A stretch of DNA of 64,000 bases. Source: Excoecaria cochinchinensis. Taxonomy: Eukaryota; Streptophyta; Magnoliopsida; Malpighiales; Euphorbiaceae. The stretch is from positions 19,958,001 to 20,022,000 of the forward strand of contig CANTUQ010000055.1 of the NCBI GenBank assembly GCA_947683425.1, in the 5' to 3' direction. The notes under the pieces are model-generated. The model saw only the letters and a list, made by a program, of their open reading frames with translations. It was not told the DNA's origin and did no database searches. The translations under genes were made by a program, and so were the position numbers. This document shows positions 11,250 to 23,800 of this stretch, piece by piece (the first letter of the stretch is position 1; every line of letters begins with the position of its first letter).

Positions 11250-13840
11250 TGTAACACCCCCTTCCCATACGTAGGGGAACCCATCCGCGAGGGAGTAAGA
11301 ACCTGTATGAGAAGGGGTGTCACACCAAATAGAACGGTACATACATACATACATTCACATAATATAAACATACATATAAACAGTGAAAATTAAAAACTTT
11401 AAATCAACTGAGCATTCATTCAGTAATGGAATAACAATATTCAATTACATAGATGTTCTGATACCAATATAATTACATCATTCAGAAATACATAGCGGAA
11501 GCTTACAAAATACTAAATACAAAAGAGATCACTATTATAAAATAATCATGATACAAAAATACGCTAAGTCCTATCAATAATCCCACTGTGTTGGCTTGAC
11601 TGGCGGCGACTCTCCCAAAAGCTATACACCTTTTGCACCAGCACGGGTGAAAACACCGTGCTAAGCGATAACACTTAGTGGGGAAACAAACAACAATAAT
11701 ATGGACGGTCATTCACAATGGTCGTCAAGGAAAATCACATACATAATGGCATACTGATGAATATCATAAGATATAATCATAAACAAATCACATTCATATC
11801 CATTCAAAGGTTCATAATCATATTCATATGCCAACTGATTCATATGCTCATATTAGAGTCATTCAGATTGAAATACTTATAATCAGAATCATTCGGATTC
11901 ACATACTTATAATCATATCAGAACAAATCATAACACCTGCTGACTCATAGTAGTGGACAACGAGTGAAAGCATGGCGGTACCTTACGGGTACGAATCAAA
12001 CTCATGGCAGTACCTTACGAGTACGAATCAAAAAATAATCTCACATTTTCACTTTTCAAAACATTTTAAAAGGGGCTATTAAACAAGATCCGTACACATT
12101 GAAGTTCACGAGGAACTAAATGGGGGCCTGATCAGGGTCTAGAATAGTACAGACGGCTGCAGTTAAAGGACTATTTTAGGCATGCCTAACTATCCAATAG
12201 ACTAACTCTTTCAAGTCATGCATAATACAAATCATGCTCAAGGCATATCATATAATTCATCATGAAGAAATCATAATAATACATATATATAAGCATAATT
12301 ATTCCCATACAATAGTAAAAATCAAGAAGAAATGATACAAAAATCATTTTAGAAGAAATGGACAAAATAAAAAAAATAGGGCAAAAAGAGGTCATTGTCG
12401 CGATTGCGACTAGTGTCGCGCTCGCCACAGTGGCCGATAGGCCTGCGCGAGGGGAAGGGGAGAAGGGGCATGCAAGTCGTGAGATAACCTTCATGACTCG
12501 TGAACAACGTTCACTACTCGTGAACTTGGTTCACGACTCGTGAACCTTGTTCACAACTCGTGAACGTACTTTAAGCCTTCCCTCTGCCGACGCGTGATTC
12601 TGCTGCACCACTCACGCATGCCAAGCTTCACTAGTCGTGCTACCCAATCACGAGTCGAACGCCTTACAAACCAATAGAGCAAATCTCGCGTAAAACTGGA
12701 ATTCACCATTCTGCCATGCTCGCGAGGATGTCACGCTCGCAACAGCATCACGATTTCCATTTTTCTAGCAAAATGCAGAAAACCCAGATTTCCAATAACA
12801 AAACCATTTTGACCCGAAATCAAACCAAACTTCATCTTACCTCCAAATAAGCCTTCCACCATCACATATAACATAAAACATAATTTAAATCAACAATTTA
12901 CACAATCAAAATCATGCACTAAAAGAATCAAACTCCTCAAGAACACAAACCCAGAATTTTACAGTAAACAATCATCAACATCAAATTCACTTCAATACTT
13001 CAACATTCATGCATTATAACTCAAATCAAATGAAAACTCATAACATTAGCACTATAATATGCCTCATCAAACATCAATTTTCCAGAAATCACATGCAAGA
13101 GCATAAATCACAATAAACATCCAAAATAATCAATTTCACAAATAAAACCCAAATAAAAATCACAAACCTATAACTCCTATGCTCCAAATTAATGAGCACC
13201 ACTCCCACTAGCCTTGTCCTTTCCTTTGGGATCGCGAGGAGGCTCAACTAACCAAGAACACCCAACAAAATCACACAAATACAAAACCTAAATTAAAATC
13301 CAATCTAAACAAAAACAAGAACAATGGAAGAAGAAGATGAAGAAGAAGAAACTCACTATACATACCAATCTAAGCTTAAGGGAATTACCAATTTCCACCA
13401 CCACACTTGAATCCAAGTTAGGGCACCCAAATAAAGAGAAAAGAGGAAGGAGATGAAGAGAGGAAGAGGAAATGGGAAAGAGACAACAATTTGCTTGTCT
13501 CATTTCTCTCTCCTTCTCTTTATTACCTCTTTTCTAATTCCTAGCCACGTGTCACTCTTTGGTTGGTGGAACTTGACCACTCACACCCAACAAACACACA
13601 TGCTACTACACACAAGACCAACCCACATAATTCACACACTACAACCATATGCTCAAGTACACACTATCACAACCTAATGAACATACACCCTACTAATATA
13701 TATGTACCCGCACAACATTTAAGCCCACAAAACATGCTTTTTAACCAAAATGCCCTTGACACATGCCAAAACTCTCACACATGCACACATACACATAGCA
13801 AACATAGCTCAAACTATTAAGGGGGAATCGGGGTGTTACA
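11250..13840 (-). repeat. Tekay-1 5' LTR (2591 bp)
   Basis: On the minus strand it begins TGTAACACCCCGATTCCCC and ends GGGGGTGTTACA. It has the Tekay-type landmarks in order: the inverted-repeat block (12470-12735), palindrome TTAGGCATGCCTAA (12176-12189), and the twin stem-loop near the 3' end (11642-11678). The flank to the right is repeat U. The target duplication cannot be tested because the other end is outside the window. Confidence 0.85.
12470..12735. repeat. Inverted-repeat block in Tekay-1 LTR (GTTCACGACTCGTGAAC type)
   Basis: At least four units close to GTTCACGACTCGTGAAC lie head to tail between 12475 and 12565, each a near-perfect palindrome. More distant CACGA/TCGTG pairs follow to 12735. 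The block sits about 1.1-1.4 kb from the LTR start, the place where the other Tekay-type LTRs carry different palindromes. Confidence 0.7.
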
Positions 13841-14816
13841 TTATTATTATGGCCGAATGAGTACTTTGGCATTTTTTATATATATATTGAATGATATTGT
13901 ATGATAAATATGTAATAACATTAATTATCATGATATGAAGTGAAATTAATGAAAAGAATGGAAAATGATCTAACTAGAATGAAAAAGGACCAAAATGAAA
14001 GAAATTAAATAGGTTAGGGGCAAAATGGTAATCTTGCCAAATATTGAGGAAATAGGGCAAAAATAATAAATTAAGTAAATTGAAGGATAAATAGATAAAA
14101 TAATTGATCATTCGAGTATTAAAAGTGAATTTATAAACAAGATGAAGTTTAGGGACTAAACCATAATTTCAAATGAAAGTTAAAATTATAGTACAAAATG
14201 TATAACTAATAGAAAATTTGTAAATAAAATAAACCAAAGGGTATTTTAGTAATTTATTAAAAAAATGAAGACCAAATGGTAATTTAACTAGTTTAGGGAC
14301 TAACTGGCAACTTTTTGAGGGAATATTGATTTAATGGTATTAATTGAATAAGTAATGACATTTTGGTAAATAAATAATTTTAGGACCTAAAATGTAAACT
14401 GTCCCTAATTAAAGTAAAATGATGTAAATGTAATAAGAAATGAGGATTTAATAAGGAAATAAGAGAGTTGTGAATAAAATAATTAAATGAAATGATAAAT
14501 TGAAAAATAGAGGTAGAGGGCAAAATAGTAGTTTAGCGGATTTTAAAGAATCAAATGGTAATTAAACCATGTTAAAGATTAAGATGTAAATTATTTATGA
14601 CTAATGCAGCAGCCCTAATACCGGGCTAGCCGCGTATAATATTTTCTGATAGTAAATAGTGATACCGGGGTGAATAGGACTTGCCAGAGTTAAAAATATT
14701 TTATTAGACCATTGGATAGAACATGTCAGCCAGAGTCCGTAGGCGAAAATTTCGGGTCAAACGAAGGTCAAATGGGTCTGAAAAGTGCGAAACAGTGGAA
14801 AAAAAGGGTTTGGGGC

Positions 14817-14935
14817 ATCTGTCGTGACAGACGACCGTCTGTAGTGATAGACAAGCATTTGTGGGGCGACAAACATCCATGTCGTAGGTCATGAGGGACG
14901 GCCAGGCCGTCTGTGGCTTCAAACAGGCGTCTAAA
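14817..14935. repeat. Palindrome cluster in repeat U (ACAGACG...CGTCTGT)
   Basis: It contains a near-perfect inverted repeat ACAGACGACCGTCTGT (about 14827-14842) and several further GTCGT/ACGAC and GACGG/CCGTC pairs up to about 14935. The motif family is the one also seen in Tat-A at 2300-2585 and 9182-9193. Confidence 0.55.
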
Positions 14936-15583
14936 GGTCTTTTTCAGCCCGATTTCATCGATTCTGACCCGAAATTGATCGAACCATATCTTGAGTAAAG
15001 AACCTCAGAAAAATGATCTGAAAATATGGATGTACTCATATGGGTCAGTAGAATTATATGGTAATGAAAGATTTAATTTTGGGGACACTGGAAAATTGGG
15101 TCATCGGACTGATAAATAATTATTGACCGAGAAATGATTTTCAATTGGTCCAAAAATATTATTGGAGTCTCATAAATATATGTTAAATGTTATGGAGTCA
15201 TTTTTATGAGGAGTTACACTTAGAAAGTAAGAAAAAGTTATGATTTCAATTTAAGTAGTACTCGGGTTGACTAGAGGTTTGACTGAGTCTTTAAAAATAG
15301 CAAATGATGTCCACAATTGATGAAAATTTCCAGATGCACTCTAAATGATATTTAGGAATTTTTGGTAGTGAAAAGTAAATTTTTTGAAGGCATTGAAAAT
15401 TTATTAATCGGACTGGTTTGATTGAATTGGACCGAAAATGAACTTTGATTGAGGTGAAAATTGTTGTACAGCCTAGTTTTCAGATGATATGAATTATAGA
15501 ATTGCTAAATGGGCTTAAAATGGCTAATTGGGCTTTATAGGTTGGACCATTGATTGGATCAAGGTTAAACCAATTATGGCCAC

Positions 15584-15590
15584 TATAAAA
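15584..15590 (+). promoter_or_regulatory. Candidate TATA box in repeat U
   Basis: TATAAAA sits in CACTATAAAAGCCATTAAAT, followed about 40 bp later by a C/T-rich leader with TTGGCCGAAG. The same CTATAAAAGCCATTA string returns at 37273-37287, just before the second copy of a 1.55-kb duplication. Confidence 0.4.
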
Positions 15591-16644
15591 GCCATTAAAT
15601 GGAAGATTGGTAGATGCATAAGCCTTATCTCCTCATCCCTTCTCCTTCCCTTAGTTGGCCGAAGTCCCTCACTTTCCTCCTCTCTCAAATTTCTTCAATC
15701 ATTGGTCAATTTCTCTCTAAATTCAAGCATTCTAAAGTTAAGTCAGACCCTTTATGAGATCATAGCAACCTCTAGTATCCATTTGGTGGGTTAAAAGCAA
15801 GGAAAAGTAAGGATCAAAGCTTATGTGCCCAAATAGAGGTAAGAGAAAAAAGTTAGTTTAATTTGATTTATTGGCTCTAAATGATAGATTAGCATGTGCT
15901 AAGTATGTTTATAAAGTTATATTGCATAAAAGAAGAGAATTAATGAGTGTTTCTTTGACTTGTATATTCGGCCATGGAGAGGGAATCAAGAGGAAAAGGG
16001 TCAATCAAAGGTTAAGAATAAGGATTATGGAGGTCATGGAGGCTAGAGCATGGATATGAGGTTTGTGATTACCTAATCTAATTATTTTCATGTGAAAATT
16101 AGGGTTTTGTATCATGGTTAAATAGTGATTGTGTGAAAAATGCATGGGTAATTGAAATTAAAGTGATAAGTGAGCTTAAGGTGGTTAATTACGCTAATTG
16201 GAATGATTAATTGGAAAGAAAACCAGGTGCAAGTCTTGGTCATAGTGAAACATAATGGTATGTTTAGGTATATTTATAGTATATGTCACACCCCGTTTGC
16301 CCCTTAGTAGTATGAGCCATGTTTGTGCATGTGCATTGTGTGAGTTTTGACATGTATTAAGGGCATTTTGGGTAGAAATGTATATTTTAAGAGTTTTGTT
16401 AGCATGTGGGTGCATGTGTGGTGTTAGGGTGTGAATTAGTTGGGTTGCACTTGGGTGTGCTTACTCATATGTTTGTAGAGTGTGTTCAAGGGGCTGTGAT
16501 TGTGTGTGTGGTTGCTCAAACCATGGTAGGGTGTGTTTTAGTAGGGTGTTCTTTGTGTGTCCATGATGTATGTTTGTAGTGTGTGAGTGGTTGATTTCCA
16601 CCACTAGAGAGATGCCATGTGTCTAAGGTTTGGGTAAGGGTAAC

Positions 16645-18958
16645 TGTGACGCGCGCCGGATCCCGAGCGCCGCCCCTATGACCGCCCGCTTGAGGGCAAT
16701 CGGGGGAATTGCGGGTCCGTTGATAGCTTGCAATAAATAGCAAGTGCGTCTATGTTGGGCAACAGGGAGGTTTCATGGAGTCGCCACCCAATATAACATT
16801 GGGAAAGTTGCTCTCGCCTCGGAGAGCCTAAGATTGCGCGTTGTATCCATTTTGGGCCAACCAGAGGGGTCTTGGAAGGTAAACCTCTCGCCCTAAGGAG
16901 CCTAGGATTAGCGCTAAAGTCTCGTGACCCAAGACGTATTTTGGAGGATAACCCCTAACCTCTCGAGCCAAAAGACCAGAGCTGGGTCCGGGATTTCTCA
17001 TCTATTTCTACCTCGATTAATTTATGATCAAATTTTAATTATCATTAATTCGCTCTCCCTCCACACGATGCAATTTTAATCTAAAAGCGCAAATATTCAC
17101 ATTGAACGCGATAGGATAAACATATCAAAAATAACATCAATTGTAAACTACAATAATACCAGGAGCGGAATACAACTCCCATTTAAAAGTGCAAACATAC
17201 ATAAAACCGGGGAATTTATTAACTATGAGGACTTTGGTCCCCGCATGCTCAATTAAAGAAAATATTTTGGATGTGGTAATTTTATTTGGGATGAAAACTA
17301 GGACATTGGTCCCATTTTATTATGAAAAATCTAAACTAATTTAGTAAAACTATTTTTGTGATTTTTATTTAGGTGCGCATAAGAAAACATTTCACTCAAT
17401 GAATATATACAAGGAAATTAAATAAAATGAAAATTAAAAATGTATAAAGGAAATACCAAACCCCGCAACTCCTCCTTCATGTGCATGGATGCTCAAATGA
17501 GAATAAAACAATGATTTGCAACCAAAAATCAAAAAGAAATTCATGTTAGTGATTAGGCCAACGAAATAATACAACATAAAAGGTAATATGTACAATGACC
17601 ATATAACATGCATAAGATACTATAACATGCATAAAAAATAATTATGATGCAATTTCACATGCATAAAGTGATTAAGATGCAATTTAACATGCATAAGGTG
17701 ATGAAGTATCATGGCATATGCAACTTATTAATAATAGTTATTAACATACATGGAAGATTAGTGACAATCAATTTTATTATAGTTAAGACATGAATAAATG
17801 TGTAACATGAGAATAATTCCACTTGACATGCATAACTAGCATAAAATAATGACTATAACACTCATACATACAAAAGAAAGCATAATAATAAACATGATAT
17901 AGCATTAAGAAATTAAAGGTATTTACAACCTAAAACATGCATAATTACATGAACAAAGAATAATTTGACATGAAAAAAAAGATTAATAGAATTTAAAAAG
18001 CTTATTTGTTATATGAATAATTGAAGATAAAAAAATAAGAAGAAGAATGTGGAGACTAAGAGAATTTACATGTTTGATATGTTTAATTGGAAGCCAAAAT
18101 AAATGAAATTAATAAGAGAATTAATGAGTAAAGCCAAGAATAATTACCCTCAAATTCAGTTTTGAAGAATTGAAGATAGAAGTGTTGAATTCCTTGTCTT
18201 CTCTTGTGAAAATTCTTAGAAAATAGCTTGAAAACTTCAAGAAAAGCTCTTGGAAACAAGTTTGTAAGATGGATTTTTTTCTCTCAACTCAAAGCTCCAA
18301 AATTCAGTTTTTTTTCTCCAAAATGTTCCTCATTCGTCCTCCCTTTGTTTCTGAATTTTTCTAGTGTTTTAACCCTCAAAAACTACCCAAAAACCACCCA
18401 AAACCGTCCAAAAACCGCTAAAAATCGTGTTTGGGTCGAAAAATGGGCGAAATGGGCGAAGTGGGGCGAGAAATCAGCGTGAGGGGCGATTTCCGTGCGC
18501 CTCGCGCACGTTCCGCGGAGTCTCCGCGCACGACGTGCGCGGAGCGAGCGACGCCCGAGGCGTCGCTCGCGCAGAGAGACCGACGCCCAGGGCGTCGGCC
18601 GCGCGGAGCGCACGCTCCGCGCACGGAAATTCGCGACGGCCCTTGGCCGTCGCCTTTCCGTCGCGATTAATTTCCCTTATTCTCTACTTTTCTATTTTTT
18701 TTCATTTTTTAATCATATTTTTACCCCCTTTTTTTTTTTTAATTTTTTATATAAAATACCCTCAACCTAAAACACACTTTTTCTTCTTCAAAATAATTTA
18801 AAAAATATTTTTAAAATATTTTTAAAATACCCTTTTTACTCACCGAAAAGACAAGGAAAATCACTTCTGAGCTTCAATCTTTTTGCCTATAAGCCGGCAT
18901 AGCTCAATTTCATCATCGGGTAATCCTGATCAAGGCTACTCGGGACCCGGTGTCTACA
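16645..18958 (-). repeat. Tat-B 3' LTR
   Basis: It matches 28072-30385 base for base along its length, with rare differences. Examples are AATATAAC against AATAGAAC near the inner end and GCGCACGC against GCGCTCGC in the GC block. On the minus strand it runs from TGTAGACACC to GCGCGTCACA. The polypurine tract precedes it at 18959. Confidence 0.95.
18487..18670. repeat. GC-rich palindrome block in Tat-B 3' LTR
   Basis: A run of nested inverted repeats built from GCGCACG, GGAGCGAGCGACGCC, GGCGTCGCTCG and GACGGCC/GGCCGTC. It lies 290-470 bp from the 5' end of the LTR between AT-rich and pyrimidine-rich sequence. An almost identical block is in the 5' LTR at 29915-30098. Several open frames cross it in all phases, a by-product of palindromic GC-rich DNA with few stops. 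Confidence 0.75.
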
Positions 18959-18975
18959 GTTGCCCCCAATTTTGA
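18959..18975 (-). promoter_or_regulatory. Polypurine tract of Tat-B
   Basis: The minus strand reads AAAATTGGGGGCAAC directly before the LTR start TGTAGACACC. A near-identical tract (AAAATTGGGGGCAAC) adjoins the LTR at 62968, supporting its role as plus-strand primer. Confidence 0.75.
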
Positions 18976-19096
18976 AGAGACTAGTGCATGGGTGCCTAGG
19001 TGAGCCAAAATTCAGGAAAAGGAAAGAAACGCGTACCTGAAGCGGCGATCTTCCTGCTTGATGGAGTTATGATGATAGCTGCTGCTGTCTTTTGGT

Positions 19097-19685
19097 TGTA
19101 GCTGGTAATACCGTAGGTGCGCTAACCTCTTGTGGGTGGCGCCGCTATCGTGCTAAACATTGTGAGTTGGTAATGCCGTGGTCGTGCTAACCTCTTGTGG
19201 GTAGTGCCGCCATCGTGCTAACCGCTGTGAATTGGTAGTGCCGTGGTCGTGCTAACCTCTTGTGGGTAGTGCCGCCATCGTGCTAACCGCTGTGAATTGG
19301 TAGTGCCGTGGTCGTGCTAACCTCTTGTGGGTAGTGCCGCCATCGTGCTAACCGCTGTGAATTGGTAGTGCCGTGGTCGTGCTAACCTCTTGTGGGTAGT
19401 GCCGCCATCCTGCTAACCGCTGTGAATTGGTAGTGCCGTGGTCGTGCTAACCTCTTGTGGGTAGTGACGCCATCGTGCTAACCGCTGTGAATTGGTAGTG
19501 CCGTGGTCGTGCTAACCTCTTGTGGGTAGTGCCGCCATCGTGCTAACCGCTGTGAATTGGTAGTGCCGTGGTCGTGCTAACCTCTTGTGGGTAGTGCCGC
19601 CATCGTGCTAACCGCTGTGAATATATGTTGTGGTCGTGCTAACCTCTTGTGGGTAATGCCGCCATCATGCTAACCGCTGTTGATT
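19097..19685. repeat. 65-bp minisatellite, about 9 copies, in the Tat-B 3' region
   Basis: The unit is about 65 bp and consists of two related halves of 32-33 bp, each with GGTAGTGCCG, a CGTGCTAACC core and a TGTG end. It is therefore a dimeric higher-order repeat. Middle copies are almost identical (single changes such as GTGACG for GTGCCG near 19465), while outer copies are more diverged. Arrays at this place, between pol and 3' LTR, are known for Tat/Ogre elements and can seed satellite DNA. Confidence 0.9.
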
Positions 19686-20813
19686 TATTTTTTATTTTTT
19701 ATTTTTTGCTCCTTTAGATGTTTGGACTAGTGTCATCACTTGGCTTTTGTGGGTGTTTCCTGCCGATTTCTCTTGCAAGATTGTATGCATAGGAATATAC
19801 AAGAAATCATGTGTGTATGTTATGGAATGCAAATGCTTGCAAAAATGTATAGATCGCGCCCTAGGTGATCCATGGTTTGCTGAACTTATAGCTTGTCTGC
19901 TGTACCATGCCCCCTGAATCCTGAGGATCGTCGACAAGCTTTCTGAAAGAGACGTCCGGTGTATATCCCTTGCCCCCTGGTCAATGATCATTTACTTGGG
20001 ATTCTATTTCATGTTCTGTGTTGTGTGTTGTCTGACTGACGGAAGATCATCTTGAAATAATGCCGCCTTATCGCTCCAGGCATTGAATGTCATTGTTTTA
20101 AAGGTAGTGCGTCCCTTGTGGATTTTCGCACTAGCTTTTCTTTGCGGGAAATGCGTCCCTTATGGGATTTTCACACAACCCTTTGCCTAACTTTTGCCTG
20201 GAATGGAACCAACCCAATCCAGCGGCTTTTGTTTATTTTATTTTTTTGTAGGGCAGACTGCGTGTTTCCAGGTTTTCACCCTGCCCTTTGGCCTAACTTT
20301 TGCTTAGAGAGCCAGTTACGGTTTTCACCTCTAACGGCCTTCTTTGTTTTTTTTTTTTTATTTTTTTTATTTTTTTTTTAGAGAAGGTTATCACCAAAGC
20401 TTCTGTTAAGAGCAAATAGGACATATCTGATGAGCGATAATCATTAGATGAAAAATTGATATAACTCTTTTTGAGACAGAACTGAAAGATCAATGAAAAT
20501 ATATTCTTTTATTCCTTGCAAAAATTGTGTACATTTCTATATGATTTCATCATACATGATTTTCATTTGACAAGAATTCAAAAGCATATGACTACACCTA
20601 ATCTCGGAGTGGATTTTGTCAGCCTCAAACTCCTGTTATTAATCGGCCCTCTCGGGTTTTCTCGATTAAATATTTTCTCTGATGCCTCTAATTTTTGCAC
20701 AAGATGCCTTTTTTTCGGTTTTCACCCTGTCGAGGCGCCCAATTTTAGCACAGCCGCCTTTTTTCGGTTTTCGACTTGCAGGGCATTTTATTCTCTTCTT
20801 TTTATTTTGGTCT
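19686..20813 (-). other. Tat-B 3' untranslated region with fossil of the antisense gene's intron
   Basis: There is no open frame on either strand that I trust. The part 20074-20240 (CTCCAGG, then GGTAGTGCG...GGATTTTC...CTTTTGCCTGGA) matches the intron of the antisense gene in Tat-A (3357-3520). The exon sequences on both sides are gone. From 20240 to 20800 there are several degenerate TTTTCGGTTTTCACC-type repeats, also found in Tat-A and near 63050. 19686-20070 holds nothing I recognise. Confidence 0.5.
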
Positions 20814-23800
20814 TTAGCCATGGAACCTTTTGAGTCTGTCGACATTAATCGGTTCTTTGAATTCGTTCCCATCACTATCCGACAAGATTGCAGCTCCCTT
20901 GGACAGCAACTTTTTCAAAATGAATGGACCTTCCCAGGTTGGTCTGAATTTGCCTCGTATGTCTGGAACTCCCGGCCTCATCATCTTAAAGACCAAGTCC
21001 CCCTCCTTCAACGGGTGCTTTCGTACTTTCTTGCCAAATGACCGAGCCAGCCTCTTTTGATAAACCTGATTGTGGTAATAGGCTCTCAACCTATCTTCAT
21101 CCAATAGATTCAACTGCAACAATCGCTGTTGTGCCCATTCTATCTCCGGAATCTCGGCTTCCAGGACTACCCTTAATGATTTCAGCTCAATTTCAACCGG
21201 CAGGACTGCTTCAGTTCCATACACCAGAGAGAATGGTGTTGCCCCCGTAGAGGTTCTGACTGTTGTTCTATAACCCCAAAGTGCGAAGGGTAGCTTTTCT
21301 GCCCAATCCTTGTAGTTCTGAACCATCTTGGCTAAAATTCTCTTCACATTCTTATTCGCCGCTTCAACTGCACCATTCGCTTGAGGACGGTAAGGAGAAG
21401 ACTTATGATGTTGGATCCCATATTTCTGGAGCATCTGTTTAGTCTCTGCCAGGAATTGCACCCCATTATCAGACACAATGTGATGTGGGAGACCATATCT
21501 GCATATCAAATTCCGCTCGATGAATTTAGCCATATCCCTTGCATCAACCTTCTTGAAAGATTCAGCCTCAACCCACTTAGTGAAGTAGTCAATGGCAACT
21601 ATGATGAATCTATGCCCATTAGAAGCAGTAGGATGGATTTCGCCTATGATGTCTATTCCCCATGCTGCAAATGGCCATGGAGATGTTAAGTTATGTAACT
21701 CTGAAACTGGCACATGCCTCAAATTCGCGTACTGTTGGCATAACTGGCATTGCTTCACAAATTTTGAACAATCTGTATCCATTGTGAGCCAATAAAACCC
21801 TTGGCGCATGATCTTCTTTGCTAAGACTAAGCCATTCATGTGAGCTCCACAAACCCCGGCATGAACTTCTTCCATAACTCTTTTAGCTTCTTTCTCTGCC
21901 AGACATCTTAACTGGATACCATCTGCTTGCCTTTTGTATAAAGTGCCATTAACACTGATGAATTGAGTGGATAACTTCCTGATCATTTTTTGGTCCTTCT
22001 CAGTGGCTTCCTCTGGAAAGACTGATCTCTCTAAATAATTCTGAATGTCGTAATACCATGGATTTCCATCAGTGGGCTCAATGTCCATCACCTGTTCCGC
22101 TTCAAAACCAGGTCTTTCTGAACTATATATCAGCACGGGTTTCATCGCAACTCCTGTTGGGTTGTCCCACATAGACACTAAAGTTGCTAGAGCATCAGCT
22201 AACTGATTTTCGTCTCTGGGGATGAAGTGAAAAGTGCAAATCTCAAATTGGCTGCTCAACGCTCTCAAGTGCTTTACATAAGGCAACAACCTTTCTTCCT
22301 TGACTGACCACTCTCCTTTAATTTGATGAATTACCAAGGAGGAATCCCCAAATACTTCTGCGGTCTTTGCCCCCAGAGCAAGCAATGCTTCCAATCCAAA
22401 GATGCAAGCTTCGTATTCTGCTTCATTATTGGTAGCCTTATACCTCATCTTCTTAGCCAATGGTAACCTTTCACCATCTGGGGTCGTAAGAATAACTCCT
22501 ACGCCTGCTCCCTTATTATTGACTGCTCCATCAAAGAATAACTGCCACCCTTGCTCTGCTATGGCCGTGACATCTTCATCTGGGAAGTTGTATTCAAACT
22601 GATCTCCCTCAATAGGATGCTCGGCTAAGAACTCCGCTACAGCTCTTCCCTTAATGGTTTTCCTGGTTATGTACTCAATGTCAAATTCCTGCAACAGCAG
22701 TAACCATCTTCCCATCTTCCCTAGTAAAGAGGGTGCTTCTTGGAGGTATCTAAGCGGATTATGTTTGGCAACCGTTTGTACCTTGAAGGAATGAAAGTAG
22801 TGTCGCAACTTCTTAGAAGCCCAGATAACTGCTAAACAAATCTTTTCTACCTCCACATATTTGGCTTCGTAAGGCAAGAACTTCTTGCTAAGATAGTAAA
22901 CGGCAAACTCTACACCAAAATCATCTTCCTGAGACATCATAGCACCCACTGAGTTATCTTCCACAGCCAGGTACAGGATTAATGGTTTGGCACGGCGTGG
23001 TGGTCTTAACACCGGAGGATTTAACAAATACCTCTTAATGGTGTCAAAGGCCAATTGGCAGTCATCGTTCCATAGCACCGGCTGATTCTTCCTAAGAAGC
23101 TTGAAAATAGGCTCACATACCGAAGCTAGCTTGGCAATAAATCGGCTGATGTACTGAAGCTTTCCTAGGAAACTTCTAACGTCCTTCTCCTTCTGGGGCA
23201 CTGGCATCTCTCTTATGGCTTTGACTTTATCGGGATCTACCTCGATTCCCCTCTGGCTTACCACATGGCCTAACAACTTTCCTGATGTAACTCCAAAAAT
23301 GCACTTCTTGGGATTGAGTCGCAGATCATACTTGCTAATCCTTTGAAAGAACTTTTCTAATGCCTCAAAGTGACCTTCCCTGGTAGCCGACTTAATCATC
23401 ATGTCATCGACGTACACCTCCACTTCGTTGTGGATTAAGTCATTGAGAACCTTGGTTGCCATCCTCTGATAGGTTGCTCCTGCATTCTTCAACCCAAAAG
23501 GCATAACCCGATAGGCATATGTCCCCCACTCGGTGATAAAGGCTGTCTTGATCCGGTCCACTATCTTGTTAAGAATTTGATTGTACCCTGCGTATCCATC
23601 CACAAAGCTGTACATCATGCAAGCAGCAGCACTATCTACTAGCACATCAATATGAGGAAGAGGGAAATCATCTTTCGGACAGGCCTTGTTCAGGTCTCGA
23701 TAGTCAACGCATACTCGAACCTTACCGTCTTTCTTGGCTACAGGAACCACGTTAGCTAACCAGGTCGGGTATTGAACCTCTATCAGGAACTTGGCCTCAA

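Larger units (their letters stand above)
13841..16283 (+). repeat. Repeat U, left part: old AT-rich LTR-like sequence
   Basis: There is no coding frame of substance. The first half is AT-rich, with a degenerate phrase like GGGGCAAAATGGTAAT or GGGACTAAACTGTAAT recurring every few tens of bases (13970-14590). A cluster of GACAGACG palindromes follows at 14817-14935, then a TATA box at 15584 with a pyrimidine-rich leader (15620-15730). This resembles an LTR promoter on the plus strand. The sequence is interrupted at 16284 by the Tekay-2 LTR and resumes at 34988. I could not assign a family. Confidence 0.45.

Noticed and set aside
18427..18801. Arg/Ala-rich open frames across the Tat-B GC block (also 29855-30228)
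   Set aside because: Open frames exist in several phases on both strands of a palindromic GC-rich block. They have no homology and no start context, and they follow the LTR copy.
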